From positions 62,001 to 126,000 of the forward strand of contig JAEUJY010000115.1 in the NCBI GenBank assembly GCA_016794525.1: DNA of 64,000 nt, given 5' to 3'. Origin of the DNA: Myxococcales bacterium. Its GTDB lineage: Bacteria; Myxococcota_A; Polyangia; Haliangiales; Haliangiaceae. Positions 11,558 to 21,588 of the stretch are shown piece after piece (within the stretch, counting starts at the first letter, position 1; every line of letters begins with the position of its first letter). The translations under genes and the position numbers were made by a program. Under the pieces are notes generated by a model. It worked only from the letters and a program-made list of their open reading frames with translations. It made no database searches and was not told the DNA's origin.

Positions 11558-12919
11558 TCAGTTCAGCTTGATCGTCTCGCTCGACAGGCGGACCAGCTGA
11601 TCCTGCAGGTCGTCGATCGCGAAGTCGCGGGGGTCGAACGCGGCGCCGGCGTCGAACGCGCTGACCTTGTAGGTGAGCGAGCCGGTCGGCAACGGCGCGA
11701 AGTCGGTGGGCAGCGTCACCGTGGCGCTGTCGTCGAGCACGACCACGCTCATCGCGCGGTTGGCGCTGCCGCCGCCGCTCGAGGTGTCGAACTCCATGAC
11801 GTGCGCGCTGGCGCCGGTGACGCGCGCGAACGAGGCGTTGCTGCGATCCGACGACAGCCCGGTCGGCGGCGCCAGCCAGTCGCCGGCCGCCAAGCTCGCC
11901 GCGCTGCTCAGCCCGCGCCGCAAGACGATCGTCTCGGCGGCGGTGCCGTCGGTGGCGCTCTCGCGCGCCAGCGCGACCAGCTCGTAGCTCGAGCCCGCGA
12001 ACGCGCTCAGGCTCGGCACGACCGTCGTGGTCGTCGGCGGCGCCAGCGGCGGCACCCGCAGCACCCCGGCGGCGCCGAGGTCGACCCCGGCGATGGCGAG
12101 CGTCGGGGTCAGGCCCGCGGGCGGCGTGCCGAACGACACCGACGCGGTCGTGGTGGAGCCGGCGGCCAGCGGCGTCAGCGTCACGTTGGACTGCGCCTGG
12201 TTGGCGGCGATCACCAGGTTGGGCGCGGTGGCGAAGCCGGTCACGGTCACGACGTCGTCGTCCTGCGCCGCGGTGCCCTTGGTGTCGACGTCGGCCATGA
12301 TCGCGAACACCGCGACCGTGCCGACCCGGGCGTTGATGCGCCACGCGCACGGCAGCGACGCCTGCGACGACTTCACGCACACGTTCGACGGCACCTGCGA
12401 GCCGCTCGGCGGCGGCGCGAGGTCGTTGTCGTTGGCGCCGAGCTCGCGGCTCTGCGAGTACGTCACCAGCGCGGCGGTCAGGTGATCGGCCGGCGGCAGC
12501 GGGATCGCGTCCCAGCCCGCGACGGTGCCGCTGATCTCGGCCTGCGGCGGCGCGGTCGTGCTGGCCGGCGTGCGATCGAGCGCGGCGGTGACGTTGGCGC
12601 CGTCGGCCCCGACGTAGACGCCGGTGGCGTAGCCGGTGGCCTTGACCGCGATCGTCTGCGGGCCGGTGAGGTCGCCCTTGGCGACGAACAAGCCGGTGGC
12701 GTCGGTCGTGCCCTCGATGGTGCCGACCCGGACCGTCGCGCCGGCGATCGGCGCGTCGGTGTCGCCGTCGATCGCGTAGACGTTGACCAGGCCGTCGATG
12801 CCCGGATCGTGGACGCCGCCGCCGGGGATCACCTCGGGGGACGCGTTGTTGCCGTCGTCACCGCCGCACGCGGCGGCCAGGAGCGCGAGGGTCAGAGACC
12901 AAGCCAGGTTCGAGCGCAT
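11558..12919 (-). CDS. Lipoprotein with a carboxypeptidase-regulatory-like domain
   Basis: The 453-residue protein begins with a lipoprotein signal (SLTLALLAAACGG, lipobox Cys at about 18) and a short D/N-rich tether. Residues 45-110 (VNVYAIDGDTDAPIAGATVR, KGDLTGPQTIAVKATGY) match the beta-sandwich carboxypeptidase regulatory-like fold. The rest is beta-rich without a catalytic motif. GGAGGAA lies seven bases before the ATG, so unlike many neighbours this gene has a normal Shine-Dalgarno leader. It probably sits on the outer membrane or surface. The specific role is unknown. Confidence 0.7.
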   Translation of the reverse strand: MRSNLAWSLTLALLAAACGGDDGNNASPEVIPGGGVHDPGIDGLVNVYAIDGDTDAPIAGATVRVGTIEGTTDATGLFVAKGDLTGPQTIAVKATGYATGVYVGADGANVTAALDRTPASTTAPPQAEISGTVAGWDAIPLPPADHLTAALVTYSQSRELGANDNDLAPPPSGSQVPSNVCVKSSQASLPCAWRINARVGTVAVFAIMADVDTKGTAAQDDDVVTVTGFATAPNLVIAANQAQSNVTLTPLAAGSTTTASVSFGTPPAGLTPTLAIAGVDLGAAGVLRVPPLAPPTTTTVVPSLSAFAGSSYELVALARESATDGTAAETIVLRRGLSSAASLAAGDWLAPPTGLSSDRSNASFARVTGASAHVMEFDTSSGGGSANRAMSVVVLDDSATVTLPTDFAPLPTGSLTYKVSAFDAGAAFDPRDFAIDDLQDQLVRLSSETIKLN

Positions 12920-13096
12920 CGTTCCTCCACACCGGTAAGCCCGGGATCGGGCCGGGATCAGGGACTAGTGCACGGCACGTGCCCGAGGTCGTCCCCACGA
13001 TCCTCGGCAGTTGCGCGGACCCTCGGCCCGCACCGTCGGATCATTCCACAGCTTGTGGCCGACCCCAACATCCTCGCGCGGTGCACCCGCCGGCGG

Positions 13097-14950
13097 CTAC
13101 GGGATGGTCCAGCGGTGGGCCGTGACCTGCCCGGCGATGCCCCGGAGCTCGACCGCCATCTGCTCGGCGCCCCGGGCCGCGAGGATCGCGGCCACCGCCG
13201 GGGTCGCCGCGGTCGACGCCGCGACCACGATCTGCCCCGCCTCGACCAGGCCCTGCAGGCGGGCCGCGAGGTTCACCGCGTTGCCGAAGTAGTCGAGCTT
13301 GGCGTTGAGCCGCACCGCGATGCAGGCGCCGGTGTTGATCGCGACCCGCAGCCGGACCGGCGCGCCCGGGGCGAAGTGGCGCTGGATCGCCTCGGCGCAG
13401 CGCACCGCGTCGGCCGGGTCGGTGAACGCGCCCATCGCCGAGTCGCCGATCGTCTTGACCACCGCGCCGCGGTGCTCGGCGATCAGCCCGAACACCACGC
13501 GGAAGTGATCGCGCACGGTGACGAACGCCGCCGGGTCGCCGCGCTGCGCGTACATCGCGGTCGAGCCGACGATGTCGGTGAACAAGAGCGTCTGCTCGCC
13601 GACCGCGAGCTGCACGTCGGTGCCCAGGAACGCCTCGCTGAACAGGTCGCGGAACTCCTGCAGCGAGAACAGCCGGCCCGGGCGCAGCGCCAGATCGGCC
13701 GGCGCCGCGGCCTCGATCACGAACGTCGTCGGCGCGGCGCGGTCGTTGACCAGCGTCAGCGGCGCCCCGGCGGGCGCGGCCACCTCGTCGAGGGAGGTCG
13801 CGGCCCGCCAGGTCAGCGGCGCCGCGCCGTCGGCCGCGGCGATCTCGAGGTAGCCGGCGGGCGCGCGCTCACCCTGCAGGCGCAGCCGGTAGCGGCCCGG
13901 CGTCAGCACCGGATCGATCGCCGCGGTGGCGCCGGCGGTGACCGCGCGCTGCACGAGCACGTGGGCCTTGGTGGCCGGCTCGGCGCTGCAGTACGTGCGC
14001 GGCGTGATCTCGCGCAGCGACGGGTGCGCGCGGAACGACACCTCGACCGCCTCGCTGGTGCCGAACTCGACGTCGCACACCTTGCAGGCGCCGTCGGTGG
14101 GGATGCGATCGAGCGCGATCTCCGACTCGCGCACGCCGCGGCAGTGCGGGCACACGACGTCCCAGACCAGCTCGAGCAGGCCGACGCGGGTGGCGTGCAG
14201 GCAGGTCACGAGCAGCGCGCCCTCGTCGACGCTCCACCGCCGCGCCAGCGCCCGCACCTGCAGCCGGCAGACGTCGAGGTCGTCGCCCTGCTCGACCAGC
14301 CCGATCACCCGATCGGCGAGGTCGCGCGGCACCGGCCGCGATCGCAGCTCGGCCGCCAGCGCGCGCAGGCGCTCGGTCGCCTCGGGCCGCACCGTCCCCG
14401 GCGTCACCAGCAGCGCCGGCAGCGGCAGCGCCGCGAGCCGGGTCGCGAGCCGCGGCACCTGGCGACGGTACGCGCGGCCCAGCGCCGCGAACGACCAGCG
14501 CAGCGCCGGCACCAGCAGCGCGTGGCGCGGGATCACGCCGAAGTACACGTACAGCCGGGTGCCGTCGGCGCCCAGCGGCTCGAGGCGGTGGATCGCGTAC
14601 AGCGCGCGCATCCCGCCGCGCGAGTAGATCCGCGAGAACGTGAACCAGCGGTTGGCGACCCACTCCCACGGCACCTCGCGCCACTCGTGGGGCACGCCGT
14701 TGTAGCGCCCGCTGCCGTAGCGCACGCCGTCGACCTCGCGGAACTGCATCTCGGGGTTGCCGAGCGCGCGGTTGAGCCGCGACACGTCGGACACCAGCGG
14801 CCACAGCTCCGCCGGCGGCAGCGCGACGTCGATCGTCCACAGCCACTCGAGCCTGCGGCCAGCGCCGACGTCGGGCCACGGGTGGTCGCGCAGCAGGTCG
14901 TCGATCGCCAGCGGCGGTTCGACTCGCGTCAGCGCGATCGGGTTGGCCAC
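13097..14950 (-). CDS. Class III adenylate/guanylate cyclase with an N-terminal SRPBCC-like domain
   Basis: This 617-residue protein starts at GTG 14950; longer readings would run into the divergent lipoprotein gene. Residues about 35-180 (WLWTIDVALPPAELWPLVSD) look like a START/SRPBCC hydrophobic-pocket domain. A middle DUF5939-like region holds two CxxC pairs (CPHCRG, CKVCDVEFG), a likely zinc ribbon. The C-terminal catalytic domain has the metal site LLFTDIVGSTAMY, the second aspartate in VVKTIGDSAMGAF and the signature LDYFGNAVNLAARL. The lysine in VVKTIGD favours ATP, so cAMP is the likelier product. It is cytosolic, with no membrane segment. The N-terminal domain may sense a lipid or other hydrophobic ligand. 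Confidence 0.85.
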   Translation of the reverse strand: MANPIALTRVEPPLAIDDLLRDHPWPDVGAGRRLEWLWTIDVALPPAELWPLVSDVSRLNRALGNPEMQFREVDGVRYGSGRYNGVPHEWREVPWEWVANRWFTFSRIYSRGGMRALYAIHRLEPLGADGTRLYVYFGVIPRHALLVPALRWSFAALGRAYRRQVPRLATRLAALPLPALLVTPGTVRPEATERLRALAAELRSRPVPRDLADRVIGLVEQGDDLDVCRLQVRALARRWSVDEGALLVTCLHATRVGLLELVWDVVCPHCRGVRESEIALDRIPTDGACKVCDVEFGTSEAVEVSFRAHPSLREITPRTYCSAEPATKAHVLVQRAVTAGATAAIDPVLTPGRYRLRLQGERAPAGYLEIAAADGAAPLTWRAATSLDEVAAPAGAPLTLVNDRAAPTTFVIEAAAPADLALRPGRLFSLQEFRDLFSEAFLGTDVQLAVGEQTLLFTDIVGSTAMYAQRGDPAAFVTVRDHFRVVFGLIAEHRGAVVKTIGDSAMGAFTDPADAVRCAEAIQRHFAPGAPVRLRVAINTGACIAVRLNAKLDYFGNAVNLAARLQGLVEAGQIVVAASTAATPAVAAILAARGAEQMAVELRGIAGQVTAHRWTIP

Positions 14951-15038
14951 CTGATCAGTATCTACCCAACTCGCGCGCCGCGCACTCGCCGACGCGCGGC
15001 CGGGCAACGGCCGACGCCGCGGCCGCGACCAAGCCCCC

Positions 15039-15437
15039 ATGCGCCTCGCTCCCCCCGCCCTCGCCCTCACCCTCGCCCTCGCCCTCGCCGCCTGCGCCCA
15101 CGACGTCACCGCGCGCTTCCCGTCGACGCCTGGCCAGGCCACCGGCCGGGTCGCGCTGGTGTTCACCGACGTGGCCGACAGCGTCACCGTCGCCATCGAC
15201 GGCGTGCTGGTGGTCCAGGACGCCCGCACCGAGCACGTCGTCATCACCGGGGTGCCGACCGGCTACGCCGATCTCTCGGTCGCCGTCGGCCCGACCGAGA
15301 AGACCGTCCGGGTGTGGATCGAGGCCGACCGCGAGACCGCGGTGCCGCTGGGCGCGATCGGCGAGGCGCCGCTGTCGGCGGTGCGCAGCCTGGCCATCTC
15401 GCTGGCCTCGGTCGCGCTCTACGCGCTGCTGCGGTGA
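15039..15437 (+). CDS. Small PEGA-like lipoprotein
   Basis: The 132-residue protein has a lipoprotein signal whose hydrophobic core is coded by a CTCGCC hexamer repeat (LALTLALALAACAH, Cys near 19). It continues as a beta-rich domain (VTVAIDGVLVVQDARTEHVV, GYADLSVAVGPTEKTVRVWI) resembling PEGA/carrier-type folds and ends in a hydrophobic helix (SLAISLASVALYALL). Lipid anchor plus C-terminal helix suggests a periplasmic or inner-membrane location. It is divergent from the cyclase gene. Function is not recognised. Confidence 0.65.
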   Translation: MRLAPPALALTLALALAACAHDVTARFPSTPGQATGRVALVFTDVADSVTVAIDGVLVVQDARTEHVVITGVPTGYADLSVAVGPTEKTVRVWIEADRETAVPLGAIGEAPLSAVRSLAISLASVALYALLR

Positions 15438-15449
15438 GCGCGCGCCGCG

Positions 15450-15683
15450 CTACTCCCAGGCGATGTCGACGCCGTCTTCGCCGTCCTCGAGCGCGCCCTC
15501 GAGGAGCGCCAGCAGCTCGGGATCGCACCCGTTGTCGGAGAACAGCTCGAGCGTGTCCGCGTCGATGTAGTAGTCCTGATCTTCCTCGTCTTCTTCCTCG
15601 AGCATGTCGACGAGGAACTGGAGTTGCTTGTCGTTGATCTGGCCGATGGTCTCGCCATTATCGACCCGGTACAGGCGCGCCAT
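15450..15683 (-). CDS. Small acidic conserved-type protein, function unknown
   Basis: The 77-residue protein begins [20 protein letters not shown] and is very acidic in the middle ([16 protein letters not shown]) and at the end ([13 protein letters not shown]). A further 35 codons upstream are open but encode an Arg/Cys-rich sequence unlike a protein, so the ATG at 15683 is chosen. It is convergent with the lipoprotein gene and divergent from the amidohydrolase. I recognise the general look of a small protein common in Myxococcota but cannot assign a role. Confidence 0.6.
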   Translation of the reverse strand: MARLYRVDNGETIGQINDKQLQFLVDMLEEEDEEDQDYYIDADTLELFSDNGCDPELLALLEGALEDGEDGVDIAWE

Positions 15684-15777
15684 GCGCCGAGTCTGCCCCC
15701 GGTCGGCGACCACGGTCAACGTGTCGCAGCGGCGGACGCAGCGACCGCGCGCGATCGCACTCGGGCATACTCCCCGG

Positions 15778-16644
<867 letters not shown>

Positions 16645-19335
16645 CTACAGCCGGTGGGCCCAGGCCGCGACCGCGGGCTCGATCAGCGCCCGCCGCGCGA
16701 CGCACTGGCGCAGCCGCTCGAGCGCCTGATCGATCCGGCGCGGCGCGCCGGGCTGCCCGGCCAGCGTCGCCGCGGCGAACGCCTTCACGCCGTCCACCGC
16801 GGCGCCGTCGCAGCCCGCGGTCAGCCAGCCGATCATCCCGGCCCGCGTCCGCGCCGGCAGCCGCGCGAGCAGCGCGTCGGCGTGCGCGCGCACGAACGCC
16901 TCGGCCGCCGGCCGGGTGTCCTCGCGGCTGGTCGCGGCGGCGATGATCTCGGCGCTGTCGCGCACGTCGATCGCCGGGTCCAGCGTCAGCGCCAGCGCGG
17001 CGCCCAGGCGCGCTGGATCGGCGACGCCGCCCAGCGCGCGGGCCAGGTCGCGGCGCACGACGCGATCGGGGGTGGCGCGAAACGCCGCCAGCAGCCCGTC
17101 GTGGATCGCGGGATCGACCCGCACCGCGAGCCACAGCACCATCGCGCGGGTCGCCAGCGGCAGGCGCGCCCAGTCCGCGGCCGCCGCCACCGCGGCCTTG
17201 CGCAGCGTCGGATCGCCGCCGGTCTCGGCCAGGAGCGGCACCAGCTCGCCGCGCAGCCGCTCGCGGACGCTGTCCTCGTCGGGCCGCGGCGTCAGCCCCA
17301 GCGCGCGCGCGCTGGCGAACGTCCGCGCCACCCAGCGCGCGAACCGCGGGCGGTCGGCGGCCGGCACCCACGGCCGCGCGCCGTCGACCAGCCGCGCCGC
17401 CAGGATCTGCTCCGGCGGGGTGCCGCGCTTCACCAGCGCGGGCAGCGCCGGCAGCACGATGCCGAGATCGACGTCACCCGCCGCCACCGCCGCGAGCAGG
17501 TCGCTCATCAACGCCAGGCGAGGCGCCGGGTCGAGGCGAGGCGCCGCGGCCAGGAGCTTCGGCCACGCCGCGGCCGGCACGCCGCCGCGGTAGTAGCCGA
17601 GGCCGTCGGCGTTGGGCCAGGCCCACGTCGGGCAGCGATCGAACGACACGACCGCGGGCTGCGCGCCGAGCGTCGTGCACTGCCGCACGCGCGCGCCGCC
17701 GACCTCGGCGAGCACGCACACCGGCAGCCGCCACACCGGCTGGGTGGTCGACGCGGCCGCGCCGACCGGCAGGTAGCGCGCCTGGGTCAGCACCACCGCC
17801 GCGCGGCCCGGCGCGCAGTCGATCGTCGCGGTCACCCGCGGCGCGCCGGCCTGATCGAGCAGCGACGACATCGCCGCGGTGACGTCGAGCTCCGGCGCCT
17901 GGGCGGCGATCGCGGCCAGGAAGTCGGCGGCGGTCGCGTTGCCGCCGGCGTGGGCCGCGAGGTACGCGCGGACGCCAGCCTGGAACCGCTCGGGCCCGAC
18001 GTAGGCGTCGAACATCCGCAGCACCGCGGCGCCCTTGCCGTAGGTGATGCCGTCGAAGGCCGAGACGACGTCGTCCTCGGTGCCGATCGGCTGGCGGATC
18101 CGCCGCGCGGTGGCCAGGCTGTCGGCCTCGAGCGCGTTGTTGCGCCCTTCGATCGCGTCGAGCGGCTGCGCGAACTGCGGGAACACCTTGGCGATCACCT
18201 TGGCCGGCAGCCAGCTGGCGAACGACTCGTTGAGCCAGAGGTCGTCCCACCACACCGGCGTCACCAGATCGCCGAACCACTGGTGGGCCAGCTCGTGGGC
18301 GCCGACGCCGACGTACGCGCGCTGGCGGCTGGCCGGCGCGTCGGCGGGCATCAGCACCAGGCTCTCGCGGTAGGTGATGAGGCCGGGGTTCTCCATCGCG
18401 CCGAAGCCGACGGTGGTCGGGACCGCCACCGCGTCGAGCTTGGCGAAGGGGTACGGGCTGCCGAACCAGTCCTCGAGGCCCGCGAGCAGCGGCGCGGTCG
18501 TGCGGGCCGCGAACGCCGCGTCGGCCGCGCGGCCCGCCAGCGCCAGGATCCGCAGCGGCACGCCGGCGCGGGTGGTCCCGGCGTCGACGACGTCGAACGG
18601 CCCGACGGCGAACGCCACCAGGTACGACGGCAGCGGCGGCGTCGCCGCGAACCGCACCACCCGGGTCGCGCCGCGCGCCTCCTCGCTGGCGATCGGCGCG
18701 TTGGACGCGGCGACCAGCGCCGCCGGCACCTCCAGCGTCAACGTCCACGGCACCTTGGCGTCGGGCTCGTCGACGCACGGGAACGTGCGCCGCGCGTACA
18801 GCGGCTCGTGCTGCGTGAACGCGTACCACGCCCCCGCCACCTGCTGCCGGAACGCGCCCGCGGTGTCGACCTCGTCGAGGGTGCCGCGGTAGCGCAGCGT
18901 GATCACGACGTGCCCCGCCGGCAGCGGCGTCGGCGCGGTCAGCGCGATCCGGCCGGGCGCGCGATCGGCCCACACCGTCAGCGGCACGTCGCCGCTCGCG
19001 GTGGTCGCGACCGCCGCCTCGACCGTCATGCGTTCGGCGTGCAGCCACACCGCCGGCGTACCCGCCGCGATCGTCCCGGCGATCGCGATCGAGCCGGTGA
19101 ACGTCGGCTGCGCCGGGTCGATCACCAGGCTGGGCGCGTAGCTCTCGACGCGGAACGCGCGCGGCAGGCGCACGTCGGCCGGCGCCACCGGTGCGATCGC
19201 GGGCGGGGCGATCGCCGGGGCAGGCCCCACCGGCCCGGGCGCCGGCGGGCGCGGCGGCGCGGCCGCGGGATGCCCGCCGCCACACCCCACGACCATCGAG
19301 AGCAGCGCGACCGCGACCGACGACGTGCGAGCCAT
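16645..19335 (-). CDS. M1-family zinc aminopeptidase, lipoprotein
   Basis: The protein is 896 residues. It has a lipoprotein signal (VAVALLSMVVGCGGG, Cys at about 18) and a Pro/Ala linker, then the M1 beta-saddle domain, the substrate-binding GAMENPG motif and the zinc site HELAHQWFGD with the third ligand in LWLNESFASW. The C-terminal half is helical repeats, as in ERAP/APN-type enzymes. It should remove N-terminal residues from peptides in the periplasm or at the outer membrane. The ATG at 19335 is chosen because TAGGGT ends seven bases upstream and the signal peptide starts there; a 40-residue extension has no signal character. Confidence 0.88.
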   Translation of the reverse strand: MARTSSVAVALLSMVVGCGGGHPAAAPPRPPAPGPVGPAPAIAPPAIAPVAPADVRLPRAFRVESYAPSLVIDPAQPTFTGSIAIAGTIAAGTPAVWLHAERMTVEAAVATTASGDVPLTVWADRAPGRIALTAPTPLPAGHVVITLRYRGTLDEVDTAGAFRQQVAGAWYAFTQHEPLYARRTFPCVDEPDAKVPWTLTLEVPAALVAASNAPIASEEARGATRVVRFAATPPLPSYLVAFAVGPFDVVDAGTTRAGVPLRILALAGRAADAAFAARTTAPLLAGLEDWFGSPYPFAKLDAVAVPTTVGFGAMENPGLITYRESLVLMPADAPASRQRAYVGVGAHELAHQWFGDLVTPVWWDDLWLNESFASWLPAKVIAKVFPQFAQPLDAIEGRNNALEADSLATARRIRQPIGTEDDVVSAFDGITYGKGAAVLRMFDAYVGPERFQAGVRAYLAAHAGGNATAADFLAAIAAQAPELDVTAAMSSLLDQAGAPRVTATIDCAPGRAAVVLTQARYLPVGAAASTTQPVWRLPVCVLAEVGGARVRQCTTLGAQPAVVSFDRCPTWAWPNADGLGYYRGGVPAAAWPKLLAAAPRLDPAPRLALMSDLLAAVAAGDVDLGIVLPALPALVKRGTPPEQILAARLVDGARPWVPAADRPRFARWVARTFASARALGLTPRPDEDSVRERLRGELVPLLAETGGDPTLRKAAVAAAADWARLPLATRAMVLWLAVRVDPAIHDGLLAAFRATPDRVVRRDLARALGGVADPARLGAALALTLDPAIDVRDSAEIIAAATSREDTRPAAEAFVRAHADALLARLPARTRAGMIGWLTAGCDGAAVDGVKAFAAATLAGQPGAPRRIDQALERLRQCVARRALIEPAVAAWAHRL

Positions 19336-19360
19336 GGCGGCGACCCTAGCGCACGCCCCG

Positions 19361-19390
19361 AAAACGCCGACCCCGCCACGCGGCGGGGTC
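19361..19390 (-). terminator. Rho-independent terminator after the cysteine-rich lipoprotein gene
   Basis: On the minus strand a 9-bp stem GACCCCGCC/GGCGGGGTC with a 4-base loop is followed by GGCGTTTTCGG. It lies 25 bp past the stop at 19415. The same GGCGTTTTCGG tail follows the rplU-rpmA terminator. Confidence 0.7.
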
Positions 19391-19414
19391 GATGACAGTC
19401 GCTGGCCGCGGGCG

Positions 19415-20542
19415 TCAGGGCGCGATGCAGCCGAGGAAGACGTGGGTCGGGCCACCCTGCGGGTCCACGTCGCGGCAGGTCAGGCCGGCGCGGCAACCGC
19501 CCTGGGTGTTCTCCGGACCACCGCAGCGATCCACGCAGAAGTTGAGGTCGGCCGGCGTCGGCCCGTCCCAGCAGATGCTCGACAGCGGTGCGCAGCCCTG
19601 GCTCGAGCCCGGCGTCGGGCACGGCTGGCGCACGGTGCAGAAGCCACCCGGGAGCGAGAACCCGCACCGCATGCCGACCGTGTCGTCGCACTGCGCGTCC
19701 ATCGTGCAGGTGTCGCCGATCTGCGGGTGACGGCAGTACTTGCCGATCGTGCCGCCGCCGTCGACGCAGCGGTAGCCCTCACCCTGGCGGCAGTCGGTGT
19801 CGCTGACGCAGCGGTCGACGCAGATGGTGCCGGTGTTGAAGCCGGCGGTGAGCTGCGCGAGGTCGACGCAGTGGCCGTCGCCACCGGTCGCGCAGGTAGC
19901 GTCGTTGCCGATCGTGCAGCCGATGCGCCCGCACATGCCGCCCGGGAACTCGAACGAGTTGTTCTGGCACAACGAGTCTTGCGCGCACTCGCCGAAGCCG
20001 GTGCAGGCCGCGCCGTCGATCGAGGCCGCGTTGCCGGGCAAGCACGCCATCTGACCCGCGCCGAGATCCGAGCCCGAGAAGCCGGTCGCGCAGATCTGGC
20101 CGTTCGAGCAGATGCACGGATCCGCGCCGCACGCGGGCATGCACGCCCGGAACGCGCCCAGCGGATCGTCGATCGTCGTGCACTGGTTGCCGGCGCCGCA
20201 GCTGTTCGTGGTGCAGGTGTCGATCTGGTTCACGCAGTAGCCCTGCGTCGGCCAGGTGATCGAGCCCTGGGCACCGCGCAGGCAGAAGCCGTCTCCGGCG
20301 CCGACCGTGCTGTCGCACTGGGCGTCCGAGGTGCAGGTCCCGCCGACGGTGCCGGCGGCCCGCGCGGGGCAGTTGGCGTCGATCGCTGCGTCCACCGGGC
20401 GGGCGTCGATCAGCACCGCGTCGATGTCCGGGGCGTCAGCGACGGGTGCGTCGACGTCGCCCTCGTTCACCTTGCGGTTGTCGCCACAGCCGATGAGCGG
20501 CGCGGCCAGGAGGATGGCAGCGCAAGCCAGGAGGTGCCTCAT
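19415..20542 (-). CDS. Cysteine-rich lipoprotein
   Basis: The 375-residue protein has a lipoprotein signal (CAAILLAAPLIGCGDN), a D/A/V-rich tether (DVDAPVADAPDIDAVLIDA) and then about 30 cysteines in repeating patterns such as GGTCTSDAQCDSTVG, CVSDTDCRQGEGYRC and CTMDAQCDDTVGMRC. This is the disulfide-rich surface-protein style common in Myxococcota. There is no enzyme motif. TAGGAT ends six bases before the ATG, suggesting a leaderless mRNA. An adhesin-like or structural role is possible, without specific support. Confidence 0.7.
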   Translation of the reverse strand: MRHLLACAAILLAAPLIGCGDNRKVNEGDVDAPVADAPDIDAVLIDARPVDAAIDANCPARAAGTVGGTCTSDAQCDSTVGAGDGFCLRGAQGSITWPTQGYCVNQIDTCTTNSCGAGNQCTTIDDPLGAFRACMPACGADPCICSNGQICATGFSGSDLGAGQMACLPGNAASIDGAACTGFGECAQDSLCQNNSFEFPGGMCGRIGCTIGNDATCATGGDGHCVDLAQLTAGFNTGTICVDRCVSDTDCRQGEGYRCVDGGGTIGKYCRHPQIGDTCTMDAQCDDTVGMRCGFSLPGGFCTVRQPCPTPGSSQGCAPLSSICWDGPTPADLNFCVDRCGGPENTQGGCRAGLTCRDVDPQGGPTHVFLGCIAP

Positions 20543-20660
20543 TGCGGCATCCTACCCACCTTTCAGCGGCGGGTGAAATAACGGAGCGCACACGATCGCC
20601 GGGAGTGGGTGTCAGGACGTGCAACGATCTCGGTGAGTTGCAACTCTCTCGGAGGAAGGC

Positions 20661-20688
20661 TTGACGCGCGAGCCCCTGTGAGTAAAGT
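20661..20688 (+). promoter_or_regulatory. Sigma70-type promoter of rplU-rpmA
   Basis: TTGACG and TAAAGT are separated by 16 bp and end 35 bases before the rplU ATG, giving a leader of about 28 nt with GGAGAG as ribosome binding site. It is one of the few consensus-like -35/-10 pairs in the window. Confidence 0.65.
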
Positions 20689-20723
20689 CCGCGATTCCAA
20701 ACGCGCGATCGCGGAGAGATTCA

Positions 20724-21035
20724 ATGTACGCGGTGATTCAAACTGGCGGAAAGCAGTACCGGGCCGAGCCCGGCCAGACCCTCTGGGTCGAGAAGCTCGC
20801 GGGCAACGCGGGTGACAAGGTGTCGTTCGATCAGGTCCTCCTGGTCGCCAACGACGGCAAGGTCGCGGTGGGCAAGCCCACCGTCGCCGGCGCCACGGTC
20901 TCCGGCTCGATCGTCGAGCAGGGCCTGGGCGAGAAGCTGGTGGTCTTCAAGTTCCGCCGCCGCAAGAACTACGTCCGTCGCAACGGCCACCGTCAGGAGC
21001 TGACGGCGGTCAAGATCGACTCGATCGTCGGCTGA
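20724..21035 (+). CDS. rplU: 50S ribosomal protein bL21
   Basis: The protein is 103 residues, the standard bL21 length, starting [20 protein letters not shown] and carrying the conserved [19 protein letters not shown] segment that binds 23S rRNA. GGAGAG precedes the ATG at normal spacing. rpmA follows after 13 bp in the universal rplU-rpmA order. The downstream partner often seen, obgE, is absent here. Confidence 0.97.
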   Translation: MYAVIQTGGKQYRAEPGQTLWVEKLAGNAGDKVSFDQVLLVANDGKVAVGKPTVAGATVSGSIVEQGLGEKLVVFKFRRRKNYVRRNGHRQELTAVKIDSIVG

Positions 21036-21048
21036 GGAGCGAAGCGTC

Positions 21049-21315
21049 ATGGCACACAAAAAGGGACAAGGATCGACCCGCAACGGCCGCGACTCGTTGC
21101 CGAAGATGCGGGGCGTGAAGCGCTTCGCCGGTCAGACGGTCAAGGCTGGTAGCATCCTGGTTCGCCAGGTCGGCACCAAGTACCACGCCGGCGCCAACGT
21201 CGGCGTCGGCCGCGACTGGACGCTGTTCGCCCTCGTCGATGGCGAGGTCAAGTTCGAGCGCTCGGGCCGCGACAAGACCAAGGTGGCGGTGTACCCCGCC
21301 GCCGCTGCAGCCTGA
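21049..21315 (+). CDS. rpmA: 50S ribosomal protein bL27
   Basis: The 88-residue protein starts [19 protein letters not shown], the conserved N-terminal tail that reaches the peptidyl-transferase centre; no Firmicutes-type cleavable leader precedes it. [19 protein letters not shown] is the family core. It is co-transcribed with rplU and followed by two hairpins and a terminator. Confidence 0.97.
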   Translation: MAHKKGQGSTRNGRDSLPKMRGVKRFAGQTVKAGSILVRQVGTKYHAGANVGVGRDWTLFALVDGEVKFERSGRDKTKVAVYPAAAAA

Positions 21316-21378
21316 GAGGGTCTTCGCAAAGACCCTCCCCCGGCATTCGTCGGGGCCACCACCCGAAACGGCCCAGAA
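21316..21378 (+). repeat. Intergenic hairpin element, copy 1
   Basis: A 9-bp stem (GAGGGTCTT/AAGACCCTC, loop CGCA) starts at the rpmA stop and is followed by a CCCCG/CGGGG stem and a conserved tail around CCACCCGAAACGGCCC. Nearly the same arrangement stands after carD at 29506-29568. It may be a terminator-like or mRNA-stabilising repeat. Confidence 0.6.
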
Positions 21379-21417
21379 GCCTCTCGGGACGCTCTCCTGA
21401 TCGGCGTTGACTGATCC

Positions 21418-21451
21418 ATCGGCCCGCAGTACGCGGGCCGATCGGCGTTTT
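21418..21451 (+). terminator. Rho-independent terminator of rplU-rpmA
   Basis: A perfect 10-bp stem ATCGGCCCGC/GCGGGCCGAT with an AGTAC loop is followed by CGGCGTTTTC. It is about 100 bp past rpmA and 138 bp before amt. Confidence 0.75.
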
Positions 21452-21588
21452 CGGCCCCGGCGTCAATCCGGACCGCCGTCGTCGCAGCCCCCTGTGTCGG
21501 CCGCGGGCTGAGCGTCGTTCCTGCAGGTTCTACCTCCCGGACCCCGGGAAGAAACCTGGCGGAAACCTCGGCCCGCTAGCGTCGAGGG

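Noticed and set aside
15244-15528. Arg-rich minus-strand frame opposite the PEGA-like lipoprotein
   Set aside because: The plus strand has a lipoprotein signal and beta-rich domain; the minus frame is composition noise.
11801-15637. 1278-codon open frame on the plus strand
   Set aside because: It crosses antisense to the lipoprotein and cyclase genes and is almost only Arg/Gly/Ala/His; a composition shadow.
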